From CAMLIZ01 sp036231905 (lineage in GTDB: Bacteria > Pseudomonadota > Gammaproteobacteria > Burkholderiales > Burkholderiaceae_C), in assembly GCF_036231905.1 (NCBI RefSeq), contig NZ_JAZARE010000001.1:186001-250000 (forward strand): a stretch of DNA of 64,000 nt. The letters run 5' to 3'. The translations under genes and the position numbers were made by a program. Shown one piece after another: positions 38,399 through 48,720 of the stretch; the stretch's first letter is position 1, and the number at the start of each line of letters is the position of its first letter. Below the pieces are notes generated by a model. It ran no database searches, was not told the origin of the DNA, and was given only the letters and a program-made list of their open reading frames with translations.

Positions 38399-41257
38399 AT
38401 GCAGCTGCTGATGATGAAGGGGCATTCGGGCGCAGAGGTCGACAAGCTCGCCAAGGCGCTCGCGAAGGAGCTGGGCAACGACGCCACCGAGTTCCCGGTG
38501 CTCCACCAGGCGGGCGCGGCGATCGACGATGAGTTCGAGGCCGCCATCCGGCGCTGGCAGTCGGGCATCGGCATCATTGCCGACGGCGTGGTGGGCCCGC
38601 ACAACCAGGTGCTGCTGGGGCTCATTGCGCCGCAAGGCGGCAAGTTCGACGGCCTGGCGCTGGACGTCGGCCATGTGAGCCGCCTGTTCCCGGTGACCAA
38701 GCCGGCCAACATCGCGCGCTACCTGCCCTACATCGAAGCCGCGCTGGGTGTGGCCGGCCTCACCGACCGGGCCATGGTGGTGGGAGCGCTGGGCACCATC
38801 CGGTCGGAGACCGAGGGCTTCGTGCCGATCTCGGAGTTCCAGTCCAAGTTCAACACCGCACCGGGCGGTGCGCCCTTCGGCCTGTACGACGGCCGCCTGG
38901 GCAACCGCGCCGCGGGCGATGGCGCGCGCTATCGCGGCCGCGGCTTCGTGCAGCTCACCGGCCGCTCCAACTACGCCACCTATGGCGAGAAGATCGGCTG
39001 CGACATCGAAGGCCGGCCCGATCTGGCCAACGCGCCCGAGGTGGCTGCCATCCTGCTGGCGGTGTTCCTCTCCGACCATGCGGCCAAGTTCCGCAGCGCC
39101 GTGGCCCAGGGCAACCTGCTCGCCGCGCGCAAGCTGGTCAACGGCGGCTCGCATGGCATCGACAACTTCCGCAGCGTGTTCACGCTGGCCGATGCGGTGT
39201 GGCCCGCCCAGGCCGGCGCTGCGGCCACGCCGGCGCGGCGCAGCCAGCGGCCCACCCAGAGCACGCACAAGGTCTCCAAGACCAAGAAGGACGCAGCCGA
39301 CCTGCGCGACCGCGAGTTCATGCCCTGGGCCACCAGCCTGCCCGACGAATACCCGGGCGCCAATGACATCGCCCGCTTCCTGCCCGCCTATGCGGAGGCC
39401 CGGCTGGTGCTCAACCAGGGCCAGGAAGGCGCCTGCACCGGCTTCGGCCTGGCCTGCGTCATCAACTACCTGCGCTGGGTGAAAGCCGGCAACCCGGCGC
39501 GGATGCAGTCGGTGAGCCCGCGCATGCTGTACATCCTGGCGCGCCGCCACGACGAATACCAGGGCGAGAACTACGAGGGCTCCAGCTGTCGCGGGGCGAT
39601 CAAGGGCTGGTTCAACAACGGCGTGTGCCTGGAGGAGGACTGGCCTTATGCGCCCGACAAGTCCAACCCCGCGAGGTACGGTTTTGCCACCCGGGCCACG
39701 CAGAACACGCTGGGCGTGTACTACCGGGTGGACACCAAGTCGATCACCGACATGCAGGCAGCGGTGGCCCAGCATGGCGCGGTGTTCGTCTCTGCCTTCA
39801 CGCACGACGGCTGGGACGAACTCCCCTCGCCCAAGGCGCCAGTGAAGTCCCATGCCGATGTGCCGGTGATTCCCTTCGACGGCAAGCCGTCCAAGGACGG
39901 CGGCCATGCCTTCGCGGTGGTGGGCTTCAACCGCGAGGGCTTCCTGATCCAGAACTCCTGGGGCGAACAATGGGGCAGCGGCGGCTTCGCGGTGCTGAGC
40001 TACCTGGACTGGCTGGCCAACGCGATGGACGCCTGGGTGGTGTCGCTGGGCGTGCCCGGCGTGGTGGCCGGGCGCCTGGCCTCCGGCTCCATGGTGCAGG
40101 GTGCCCGCGCCGCCGGCGCCGACCGTTCCAAGTGGTGGGACAGCGGCATGGCCTACCAGCACAGCGTGGTGCTGGGCAATGACGGCCGGGTGCAGCGCTA
40201 CCTCACCGAGGACGAACCGCCGCGCAAGCTGCAGCACCAGGTGTTCGCGCTGCCGGACCAGTGGTTCCGCACCCGCCCTGCCAACGAACCGAAGCGGCTG
40301 GTGCTGTACGTGCACGGCGGCCTCAACGATGAAGCGGCTGCGATCAAGCGCGCCAGCGCGATGGGCCGGTTCTTCGCGGGCAACGGCTGCTACCCGCTGT
40401 TCATGGTGTGGAAGACCGGCCTGGTGGAGTCGATCAGCGGCATCCTCGAGGACGCACGCCGCAAGCAGCCGCAGGTGGCCGGCGCCGGCGACTGGCTCAA
40501 GGACAAGATGGACCTGCTGGTCGAAAAGACCATCGGCCGACCCTTCGCCAAGCCGATCTGGAGCGAGATGAAGGAGAACGCCGAACTCGCCTTTGCGCCG
40601 CGCCATGGCGGGGAGCTGTTGCTGGAGGCCATCCAGGCGCTGGCCGGCACCTGGGGCAGCCGCTTCCAGCTGCACCTGGTGGGCCACTCGGCCGGCTCCA
40701 TCCTGCTGGGCCACCTGCTCAAGGCCGCGGCCGCACGCCCCGCGGTCAAGGGCGCGCTCACCACGGTGAGCCTGTTCGCACCGGCCTGCACGGTGGCCTT
40801 TGCGGCACGCCACTACGCATCGGACGACGAGGTGATGCAGCGGCTGTACCTGGACGTGCTGTCGGACAAGGAGGAGCGTGACGACAACGTCGCCTCGATC
40901 TATCACAAGTCCCTGCTCTACCTGGTGTCCAACGCGCTGGAGACCGACCTGCGCACACCCATCCTCGGCCTGGACGTGGTGAACGACACGTCCTACGACG
41001 GCTGGGACGGCTCCTCCGACACCGGCGAGGCCCTGGCCACCTGGCGCAAGGCGGCGGACAGCGTGTCGCTGGCCCAGCGCACCCAGGTGGTCAACACGGG
41101 CCGGGTGCGGGTGGCTGTGGATTCGGCGGGCGAGGACGTGACCCAACCGGCCGCCCACGGCGCCTTCGACAACGACATCGACGTGATGACGCGCACGCTG
41201 CAGCGCATCACCGGGGGGCCCTTGAGCATGGCGGTGGACGACCTGCGGGGCTACTGA
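38399..41257 (+). CDS. multidomain protein: peptidoglycan-binding + GH19 + C1 cysteine peptidase + alpha/beta-hydrolase
   Basis: A single 952-residue chain with four modules. Residues 1-75: peptidoglycan-binding-like helices (IDDEFEAAIRRWQSGIG, ADGVVGPHN). Residues 95-270: GH19-type lytic domain, LGTIRSETEGFVP with Glu137 as expected acid, then RGRGFVQLTGRSNYATYG. Residues 271-305: basic linker. Residues 306-555: papain-like C1 peptidase with Gln342/Cys346 (QEGACTGFG), His503 (GGHAFAVVGFN) and Asn519 (IQNSWGEQWG), all catalytic positions intact. Residues 580-870: alpha/beta-hydrolase with LVLYVHGGLND and nucleophile Ser764 in VGHSAGSILL. There is no signal peptide or membrane helix. GGGAGG lies 6 bases before ATG 38399. 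Neighbours (GH43, UDP-sugar enzyme) do not explain it. A secreted lytic or antibacterial effector is one idea; this is speculation. Confidence 0.85.
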   Translation: MQLLMMKGHSGAEVDKLAKALAKELGNDATEFPVLHQAGAAIDDEFEAAIRRWQSGIGIIADGVVGPHNQVLLGLIAPQGGKFDGLALDVGHVSRLFPVTKPANIARYLPYIEAALGVAGLTDRAMVVGALGTIRSETEGFVPISEFQSKFNTAPGGAPFGLYDGRLGNRAAGDGARYRGRGFVQLTGRSNYATYGEKIGCDIEGRPDLANAPEVAAILLAVFLSDHAAKFRSAVAQGNLLAARKLVNGGSHGIDNFRSVFTLADAVWPAQAGAAATPARRSQRPTQSTHKVSKTKKDAADLRDREFMPWATSLPDEYPGANDIARFLPAYAEARLVLNQGQEGACTGFGLACVINYLRWVKAGNPARMQSVSPRMLYILARRHDEYQGENYEGSSCRGAIKGWFNNGVCLEEDWPYAPDKSNPARYGFATRATQNTLGVYYRVDTKSITDMQAAVAQHGAVFVSAFTHDGWDELPSPKAPVKSHADVPVIPFDGKPSKDGGHAFAVVGFNREGFLIQNSWGEQWGSGGFAVLSYLDWLANAMDAWVVSLGVPGVVAGRLASGSMVQGARAAGADRSKWWDSGMAYQHSVVLGNDGRVQRYLTEDEPPRKLQHQVFALPDQWFRTRPANEPKRLVLYVHGGLNDEAAAIKRASAMGRFFAGNGCYPLFMVWKTGLVESISGILEDARRKQPQVAGAGDWLKDKMDLLVEKTIGRPFAKPIWSEMKENAELAFAPRHGGELLLEAIQALAGTWGSRFQLHLVGHSAGSILLGHLLKAAAARPAVKGALTTVSLFAPACTVAFAARHYASDDEVMQRLYLDVLSDKEERDDNVASIYHKSLLYLVSNALETDLRTPILGLDVVNDTSYDGWDGSSDTGEALATWRKAADSVSLAQRTQVVNTGRVRVAVDSAGEDVTQPAAHGAFDNDIDVMTRTLQRITGGPLSMAVDDLRGY

Positions 41258-41355
41258 GCTGGCTGTCGGGTGCGGGGCGGCGCGCTGGGCCCGCGCCGCA
41301 CGGGCATGGGCCTTGCCGCGGGCTATCACGTTCAATCCGATTGAAGGTGTTGTCC

Positions 41356-42339
<984 letters not shown>

Positions 42340-42371
42340 AGGACACGGCCGCCCGCGCGCGCGCTCCGCTG

Positions 42372-43304
42372 TCAGCCCAGCGCGCGCAGCACCGCCTCGG
42401 CGATCATCCCGCTCACCCGCTGGTTGGCTTCCTGCGTCACGCCCGCCACATGCGGCGTGAGCAGCAGGTTGGGGCAGCCCTGGAAGTGCGCGCTGGCCGG
42501 CAGCGGCTCCGCCTCGAACACGTCCAGGGCGGCGCCGCCGAGGCGGCCCTCGCGCAGCGCGGCGGCCAGGGCCCGCTCGTCCACGATGCCACCGCGGGCG
42601 GTGTTCACCAGCACTGCACCCGGTTTCATCGCCGCGATGCGGGTGGCGTCGAACAGGCCCCGTGTCTGCGGCGTGAGCGGCAGGTTCAGGCTCACGACGT
42701 CGGCCTCGGCCAGCAACTCGTCCAGCGTCAGCGCGCGCACGCCGGCCTCGGCGAACAGCGGATCGCTCGCCTCGCGCCGGCCGCGCCAGGCCACCGGCTG
42801 CATGCCCAGGCCGGCGGCCAGGCGGGCGGTGAGCCGGCCGATGTCGCCAAACCCCACGATGCCCATCACCTTGCCACCCACCTCGCGGCCGTGGCTCAAA
42901 GCTGCACGAGGCCACAGGCCCGCCGCCACGTCGGCGCTGGCCTGGTAGGCCCCGCGCAGCAGCAGCAGCGCGCTGGCGATGGTGTATTCCGCCACGCTGG
43001 CGGCATTGGCGCCGGTGGCCGGGATCACTTGCATGCCACGCTGCTCGCAGGCCGGCAGGTCGATGTTGTCCAGCCCCACGCCCAGGCGGCCGATCACCCG
43101 GCAGCGCTGCAAGGCGGCCAGCAGGCTGCCGCGCACCTGGGTGCGGTTGCGCACCACCAGGGCGTCCGCCATCGGTGCCTCGGCCAGCAGCGCGCCGGGC
43201 TGGTCCACCAGCGTCGGGTCGTACAACACATGGTGCTGCTGGCGCAGGCGCTGCACCGCGCTCTCGTCCATGAACTCGGTGATCACGATTCGGCAGGCCG
43301 TCAT
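42372..43304 (-). CDS. D-isomer specific 2-hydroxyacid dehydrogenase
   Basis: A 310-residue NAD-dependent oxidoreductase of the D-3-phosphoglycerate dehydrogenase superfamily. The Rossmann loop is GIVGFGDIGRLTARL. Catalytic residues are the Arg of NTARGGIVDE, the Glu of DVFEAEPL and the His of LTPHVAGVT. There is no C-terminal ACT domain, so it is not a long-form SerA. Substrate specificity cannot be read from the sequence; sulfolactate, glycerate or hydroxypyruvate are possible. The start at 43304 is preferred because the upstream frame runs into the promoter of the divergent LOG gene. It converges with the UDP-sugar gene, with a 32-base gap. Confidence 0.9.
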   Translation of the reverse strand: MTACRIVITEFMDESAVQRLRQQHHVLYDPTLVDQPGALLAEAPMADALVVRNRTQVRGSLLAALQRCRVIGRLGVGLDNIDLPACEQRGMQVIPATGANAASVAEYTIASALLLLRGAYQASADVAAGLWPRAALSHGREVGGKVMGIVGFGDIGRLTARLAAGLGMQPVAWRGRREASDPLFAEAGVRALTLDELLAEADVVSLNLPLTPQTRGLFDATRIAAMKPGAVLVNTARGGIVDERALAAALREGRLGGAALDVFEAEPLPASAHFQGCPNLLLTPHVAGVTQEANQRVSGMIAEAVLRALG

Positions 43305-43392
43305 GCGCCCATGATCGCCTACCGCGCCGGCGATTCCGCTGGGGTGGCCTTGGCCTAACATCGGCCCCCTCTCCCAGATCTGCGGACCCCAC

Positions 43393-44301
43393 ATGGACAT
43401 GCTGGACAAGCGCGACGACCTGAAGGCGCGCAACTTCCCGAGCGCCAAGGAAGAAGCGGTCACTGCACAACCGCCCTCGCTGTACGCCGGCCCGGAAAGC
43501 GCCTACCGGCTGGCCTTCACCGACAACAAGTTCCTGCTGCGCGAAGAGCTGCGGCCGGTGCGCATGCAGCTCGAACTGCTCAAGCCCGAGCTGATCCAGC
43601 AGGAGCAGGGCATCGAGTCGACCATCGTGATCTTCGGCAGCGCCCGCATCCCGGCGCCCGACGAAGCGGCGGCCGCGCTTGAAGTGGCGCGCGCCAGCGG
43701 CGACGCGCTGGTGCTCAAGCGGGCCGAGGTGGCGATGGCGATGTCGCGCTACTACGCCGAGGCCCAACGTTTTGCCGAGCTGGTGACCCAGGCGTCCGCC
43801 ACGCTGGAGACGCCGCTGTACGTGGTGACCGGGGGCGGCCCCGGCATCATGGAAGCAGGCAACCGCGGCGCGCATGAGTGCGGCGGCAAGAGCATCGGCC
43901 TGAACATCGTGCTGCCGCATGAGCAGGCGCCCAACCCGTACATCACGCCCGAGCTGTGTTTCCAGTTCCACTACTTCGGGTTGCGCAAGATGCACTTCCT
44001 GATGCGCTCGATCGCGCTGGTGGCCTTTCCCGGCGGCTTCGGCACGCTGGACGAGCTGTTCGAGGCGCTCACGCTCATCCAGACCGGCAAGTGCCGGCGC
44101 CGGCCCATCCTGCTGTTCGGGCGCGAGTTCTGGTCACGCCTGGTCAACTTCGAGCTGCTGATCGAGACCGGCATGATCAGCCCCGGCGACGTGAACCTGT
44201 TCCGCTATGTGGAGACGGCCGAGGAGGCCTGGGAATTGCTCCGCGGCGAGTACGGCTTTGACGGCGCGCCGGCCAAAGGCAGCTTTGCAGACGATGTTTG
44301 A
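43393..44301 (+). CDS. LOG-family (TIGR00730) Rossmann-fold protein
   Basis: A 302-residue protein of the lysine-decarboxylase-like/LOG family, with the motif VTGGGPGIMEAGNRGAHE and the diagnostic PGGFGTLDELFEALTL. LOG proteins hydrolyse nucleoside 5'-monophosphates to free bases, and some make active cytokinins. The first 90 residues are an extension relative to the short LOG proteins, resembling the longer bacterial branch (PpnN-like in part). It is divergent from the hydroxyacid dehydrogenase with an 88-base gap. Confidence 0.9.
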   Translation: MDMLDKRDDLKARNFPSAKEEAVTAQPPSLYAGPESAYRLAFTDNKFLLREELRPVRMQLELLKPELIQQEQGIESTIVIFGSARIPAPDEAAAALEVARASGDALVLKRAEVAMAMSRYYAEAQRFAELVTQASATLETPLYVVTGGGPGIMEAGNRGAHECGGKSIGLNIVLPHEQAPNPYITPELCFQFHYFGLRKMHFLMRSIALVAFPGGFGTLDELFEALTLIQTGKCRRRPILLFGREFWSRLVNFELLIETGMISPGDVNLFRYVETAEEAWELLRGEYGFDGAPAKGSFADDV

Positions 44302-44412
44302 GCGAACTTTTCGCTAACGCGGCAGGCCGGGCCGCGGGCAAAGTGAATATCTCTCACACCGGCGGCATGGAGAATCGCGCGTCATGACGCCCCACGCTCG
44401 CCGGAGACCCAC

Positions 44413-45327
44413 ATGAACACCAAGATCAGCCTGATCGGCGCCCCCACCGACGTGGGCGCCGGTGCCCGCGGCGCCAGCATGGGCCCCGAAGCCCTGCGCG
44501 TGGCCGACATCCAGCTCACGCTGGAGAACCAGGGCCTGGAGGTCATCGACCGCGGCAATCTGGTCGGCCCCAACAACCCCTGGCAGCCACCCGACGAAGG
44601 CTACCGTCACCTGGAAGAGGTGGTGGCCTGGAACCAGGCGGTGCACGAAGGCGTGTACGCCGAGCTGGAGCAGGGGCGCCTGCCCATCCTGCTGGGCGGC
44701 GACCACTGCCTGGCCATCGGCTCGATCAGCGCGGTGGCCCGCCACTGCCGCGAAAAGGGCAAGAAGCTGCGCATCCTCTGGCTGGACGCGCATGCCGACT
44801 TCAACACCAGCATCATCACGCCCAGCGGCAACATCCACGGCATGCCGGTGGCCTGCCTGTGCGGCCACGGCCCCAAGGAGCTGGTGGAGATCGGCGGCCA
44901 TGTGCCGGCCATCCAGGGCAAATGGGTGCGCCAGATCGGCATCCGCTCGGTGGACGAAGGCGAAAAGCGCTTCGTGCACGAGATGGACCTGGAAGTGTTC
45001 GACATGCGCTACATCGACGAGATGGGCATGCGCCACACCATGGAGCTGGCCCTGGCCACCATGGACGTGAACACGCACCTGCACGTGAGCTTCGACGTCG
45101 ACTTCCTCGATCCCGACGTGGCGCCCGGCGTGGGCACCACGGTGCGCGGCGGCCCCACCTACCGGGAGGCGCAGCTGTGCATGGAGATGATCGCCGACAC
45201 CGGGCGGCTGGCCTCGCTGGACGTGATGGAGCTCAACCCGGCGATGGACGTGCGCAATGCCACGGCCGAAGTGGCGGTGGACCTGATCGAGTCGCTCTTC
45301 GGCAAGAGCACCTTGATGCGCAAGTAG
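44413..45327 (+). CDS. rocF: arginase
   Basis: A 304-residue manganese enzyme of the ureohydrolase family that splits arginine into ornithine and urea. Metal-binding motifs are complete: GGDHCLAIGS, WLDAHADFNT and SFDVDFLDPDVAPGVGT, with ELNPAMD near the end. The N-terminal IGAPTDVGAGARGASMGP is typical of arginases. The urea produced could supply a urease, but only UreD and the urea transporter are in this window. ATG 44413 gives family length. It sits 22 bases before the hybrid kinase on the same strand, so the two may be co-transcribed. Confidence 0.95.
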   Translation: MNTKISLIGAPTDVGAGARGASMGPEALRVADIQLTLENQGLEVIDRGNLVGPNNPWQPPDEGYRHLEEVVAWNQAVHEGVYAELEQGRLPILLGGDHCLAIGSISAVARHCREKGKKLRILWLDAHADFNTSIITPSGNIHGMPVACLCGHGPKELVEIGGHVPAIQGKWVRQIGIRSVDEGEKRFVHEMDLEVFDMRYIDEMGMRHTMELALATMDVNTHLHVSFDVDFLDPDVAPGVGTTVRGGPTYREAQLCMEMIADTGRLASLDVMELNPAMDVRNATAEVAVDLIESLFGKSTLMRK

Positions 45328-45349
45328 GCCGCCTTACACTGCCCCCGAC

Positions 45350-47584
45350 ATGACGGAGGGCCCCACACCGCGACGGAACCTGGCGCTGCGCACGCGGCTG
45401 ATGCTGCTGGCAGCAGCCGCCATCGTGCCGCTCGCGCTGATGTCCGGCCTGGGCCTGCTGCTGATGGTGCAGCAGCAGCGCCAGCAGGCTGAACGCTCGG
45501 CCCTGGACCTCACCCGCGCGATGGCGATCGCCGTGGACGCGGAGCTGCAGCGCACGGTGGCCGCGCTGGAAGTGCTGTCCACCGCCGCGTCGCTGGACAC
45601 CGGCGACCTGCAGGCCTTCATGGTGCGCGTCCAGCGGGTAGTGGCGCAGCAGTCGGGCTGGCAGCTGGCGCTGCTGGCCGACCCCCAGGGCCGCGTGCTG
45701 CTGAATACCGCCTATCCGGACGGCGGCGCCTTGCCGCCGATGGCCGAACAGGAGAGCTTCGCCCAGGTGGTGCAGAGCCGCCAGGCCGTGATCGGGCTGC
45801 TCAAGCGCGGCTATCGCGGGCAGTTTGCGCTGCCGGTGCGTGTGCCCGTCATGCGCGACGGGCAGCTGCGTTATGTGCTCACCGCGGTGCTGAGGCCGGA
45901 GGCCATCGCCAGCGTGCTGCAGCGACAGCGCATTCCCAACGACTGGCTGGTGTCGGTGTTCGACGCCAAGGGCCTGCGCGTGGCGCGCTCGCGCGGCGCG
46001 GAGCGCTTCATCGGCATGCCGGCGGCGCCCAGCCTGCAGGCGCTGATCGCCCGCCACGGCGACGAAGGCACCGGGGTGACCACCTCGCTGGAAGGCGAGG
46101 AGATCCACACCGCGTACACCCGGCTGCGCAGCAGCGGCTGGATGGTGGCGATCGGCGTGCCCTCTTCCGCCGTGTATGCCGGCATCAGCCAGTCGCTGGC
46201 CGCGTATGGCGGCGGGCTGCTGCTGTCGCTGCTGCTCGGGGGCCTGGCCGCGCTCCTGGTGTCGCGCGGCATCACCCGCCCCATCCGTTCACTGCACCAG
46301 GCGGCCCAGGCACTGGGGCAGGGCCGGGTGCCACAGGTGCAGGGCAGCTCCATCCGCGAGCTGCAGGACGTGGCCGACGCGCTGCATGCATCGGCCCAGT
46401 TGCAGCAGGCTGGCGCAGCGGAACGCGCCAGGCTGTACGAGCAGGCCCAGGCCGCGCGCCAGCAGGCCGAAGCCGCCAACCGGTCGAAGGACGAGTTCCT
46501 CGCGATGCTGGGCCATGAGCTGCGCAACCCGCTGGCGCCCATCGTCACCGCGCTGCGCCTGATGGCCTTGCGCAATGGCGATGCGCACCAGGCCGAGCGC
46601 CGCATCCTGGAGCGCCAGGTGGCCCACCTCACCCGGCTGGTCGACGACCTGCTGGACGTGTCTCGTTTTGCGCGCGGCAAGGTGCAGTTGCAGCGCGAGC
46701 TGCTGGACCTGCGCGAGGTGATCGGGCGTGCGCTCGAGATCGCGCAGCCGCTACTGGCCCACCGCGACCAACCGGTGCGGGTGGACCTGCCGCCGGAGCC
46801 GGTGTTCGTGTTCGGCGACGCGGTCCGGCTGGCGCAGGTGTTTTCCAACCTGCTGAGCAACGCCGCCAAGTTCACCCCGCCGCAGGCCCGCATCGCGGTG
46901 CGCACGCTGGCGGACAGCGCCAGCATCACCGTCACGGTGGAGGACGGCGGTGCCGGCATCCCGGCCGACCTGCTGCCCCGGGTGTTCGATCTCTTCGTGC
47001 AGGGCCAGCAGGCGCTGGACCGCCAGGCCGGTGGCCTGGGGCTGGGCCTGGCGATCGTGAAGACGCTGGTCGAGCTGCACGGCGGCAGTGTCAGCGCGCA
47101 CAGCGAGGGCGAAGGCCGGGGCGCCCGGTTCAGCGTGCGGCTGCCGCGCGCCACCGCGGCCGCAGCCACCAGCGCCCCGCTGCCGGCCCAGCGCACGGTG
47201 GCCGGCGCCCCGGGCAAGCGCATCCTGGTCGTGGACGACAACCTCGATGCGGCCGACACGCTGGCGCTGGTGCTGGGCACCTTCGGCCACCAGGTTCGCA
47301 CCGCCGCGAGCGGGCCGCAGGCGCTGGCGCTGCTGGACACATTCGTGCCCGAGGTGGCGGTGCTGGACATCGGCCTGCCCGGCATGGACGGCTACACGCT
47401 GGCACGCCAGCTCAAACATGACGACCGGGTGCCGGGCCTGCGCCTGCTGGCCCTCACCGGCTACGGGCATGAGCTGGACCGGGCCAAGGCCCTGGCCGCC
47501 GGTTTCGACGACCACTTCGTGAAACCGGCCGCGGTGGAAGACCTGCTGGCCGCGATCGAGCGGCTGTTTGCGGCGCCGGCCTGA
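45350..47584 (+). CDS. hybrid sensor histidine kinase (Cache-HAMP-HisKA-HATPase-receiver)
   Basis: A 744-residue membrane kinase. The first membrane helix (19-42) is followed by a periplasmic double-Cache-like sensor of about 235 residues, a second helix (LLLSLLLGGLAALLVSRGI), HAMP, and the HisKA motif LGHELRNPLAPIV with His389. The ATPase domain shows NLLSNAAKFTPPQ, EDGGAGIPADL and GGLGLGLAIVKTL. A C-terminal receiver has VVDDNLDAADT, Asp673 (VLDIGLPGMDG) and Lys in HFVKPA. Being a hybrid, it could pass phosphate to another protein; none is adjacent. The close spacing to arginase hints at nitrogen-related control, which is weak inference. Confidence 0.9.
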   Translation: MTEGPTPRRNLALRTRLMLLAAAAIVPLALMSGLGLLLMVQQQRQQAERSALDLTRAMAIAVDAELQRTVAALEVLSTAASLDTGDLQAFMVRVQRVVAQQSGWQLALLADPQGRVLLNTAYPDGGALPPMAEQESFAQVVQSRQAVIGLLKRGYRGQFALPVRVPVMRDGQLRYVLTAVLRPEAIASVLQRQRIPNDWLVSVFDAKGLRVARSRGAERFIGMPAAPSLQALIARHGDEGTGVTTSLEGEEIHTAYTRLRSSGWMVAIGVPSSAVYAGISQSLAAYGGGLLLSLLLGGLAALLVSRGITRPIRSLHQAAQALGQGRVPQVQGSSIRELQDVADALHASAQLQQAGAAERARLYEQAQAARQQAEAANRSKDEFLAMLGHELRNPLAPIVTALRLMALRNGDAHQAERRILERQVAHLTRLVDDLLDVSRFARGKVQLQRELLDLREVIGRALEIAQPLLAHRDQPVRVDLPPEPVFVFGDAVRLAQVFSNLLSNAAKFTPPQARIAVRTLADSASITVTVEDGGAGIPADLLPRVFDLFVQGQQALDRQAGGLGLGLAIVKTLVELHGGSVSAHSEGEGRGARFSVRLPRATAAAATSAPLPAQRTVAGAPGKRILVVDDNLDAADTLALVLGTFGHQVRTAASGPQALALLDTFVPEVAVLDIGLPGMDGYTLARQLKHDDRVPGLRLLALTGYGHELDRAKALAAGFDDHFVKPAAVEDLLAAIERLFAAPA

Positions 47585-47625
47585 GGGCGGCAGCGCCCTG
47601 CTGAAGGATCAAAACACTCGGGCTC

Positions 47626-47886
47626 TCAGGCCCAGACGCTGACCTGCAACGGGCGCGAGGTGCCGCGGAACAGGTGGTGCACCAGCAAGGGCCCGAGCTC
47701 GACCTCGATGCGCAGGTCGCCCTGGTCCACCATCGTCATGGTGCCGCGGGTGAACGCCGGCGTCGGCGACGGGATGCCGGGCTCGGCGGGCAGCATCGGC
47801 TTGGCGATGAAGCCCTGGCGCAGCTGGGCGCGGTAGTCGGCGAGCGGGCTGGAAGCGGCGGTGAACGAGCTGGATGCGACGGTCAT
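47626..47886 (-). CDS. small hypothetical protein
   Basis: An 86-residue protein that I do not recognise. It has no signal peptide or membrane helix. The central part (FTRGTMTMVDQGDLRIEVEL) looks like a beta-hairpin and is followed by LGPLLVHHLFRG. It lies between the hybrid kinase, with which it converges, and the sigma factor gene on the same strand, 51 bases upstream. No strong Shine-Dalgarno sequence is visible at the chosen start. Confidence 0.5.
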   Translation of the reverse strand: MTVASSSFTAASSPLADYRAQLRQGFIAKPMLPAEPGIPSPTPAFTRGTMTMVDQGDLRIEVELGPLLVHHLFRGTSRPLQVSVWA

Positions 47887-47937
47887 CGAACGGCAGGGGA
47901 GCGAGGCCGGCGCAGTGTAGCGGCCGGCGCCGCGGGC

Positions 47938-48681
47938 CTACCAGTCGCGTAAACGCCGCTTGAGCTTGGCCATCACTTCGTTGTTGATCTGCGAGACGCG
48001 CGCGGTGCTCAGGCCCAGCGATTCGGCGACCTCGCTCATGCTTTCGTCGCGCTGGTAAAGCGCTTCCATCACGAAGCGCTCGCGCTCCTCCAGCGCGTCG
48101 AAGGCCGCGTTCAGAGCCTCATGGCGCTGGCGTGCCTGCAGGCCACGCAGCGGATCGGCGAGTTCGTCCACCTGCGCCTCGTCCTCGCCATAGGCCGCCC
48201 ACGTGGCAAAGGCCTCTTCGCCCTGCTCCAGCTCCTCGTCCTGCGTGCGGGCGCCGCCGGCACCCGCTTCGACCATCAGGTCGTGGAACTTCTGCAGTGT
48301 CCAGCCGAGTTCGTTGGCCACTTCCTTGGCGCGCGGCGTGCGATGCAGCCGGTGCTCCAGGCGCTGCACCGCGGCGCGCACCTGGCGCAGGCGCGAGCGG
48401 GTGTCGCGCGACAAGGTGTCGGTGGCGCGCAGCGCGTCCAGCATGGCGCCTTCGATGCGGCGCGCGGCATAGGTCTCGAAGCTGGCGCCATGGCCTTCTT
48501 CGAAGCGGGAGAGGGCCTCGTTCAGGCCGATCAGGCCGGCCTGCTCCAGCTCCTCCATCGTCACGTTGGCGGGCAGGCGCATGCGCATGCGCGCGGCGAT
48601 GCGGCGCACCAGTGCCTTGTGGGCACGCAGCTGGACGCTGCGCTCGCAGGTGGCCGCCTTTCGTTGGGAGATCGAGGTCAT
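47938..48681 (-). CDS. fliA: FliA-type alternative sigma factor (sigma-28 family)
   Basis: A 247-residue sigma factor. Region 2 is clear: NVTMEELEQAGLIGLNEAL, FETYAARRIEGAMLDALR. Region 3 contains RTPRAKEVANELGW. Region 4 is LEERERFVMEALY followed by MSEVAESLGLSTARVSQI. This pattern is that of FliA, which transcribes late flagellar and chemotaxis genes. No flagellar gene occurs in the window, so the role here is uncertain; it may be a displaced FliA or a paralogue serving other genes. ATG 48681 is preferred over GTG 48690. An AGGGG sequence lies 8 bases upstream. Confidence 0.85.
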   Translation of the reverse strand: MTSISQRKAATCERSVQLRAHKALVRRIAARMRMRLPANVTMEELEQAGLIGLNEALSRFEEGHGASFETYAARRIEGAMLDALRATDTLSRDTRSRLRQVRAAVQRLEHRLHRTPRAKEVANELGWTLQKFHDLMVEAGAGGARTQDEELEQGEEAFATWAAYGEDEAQVDELADPLRGLQARQRHEALNAAFDALEERERFVMEALYQRDESMSEVAESLGLSTARVSQINNEVMAKLKRRLRDW

Positions 48682-48720
48682 GTGTGGCACCCCTGACCGT
48701 AACCCCGCGGCGCGGTGCGG

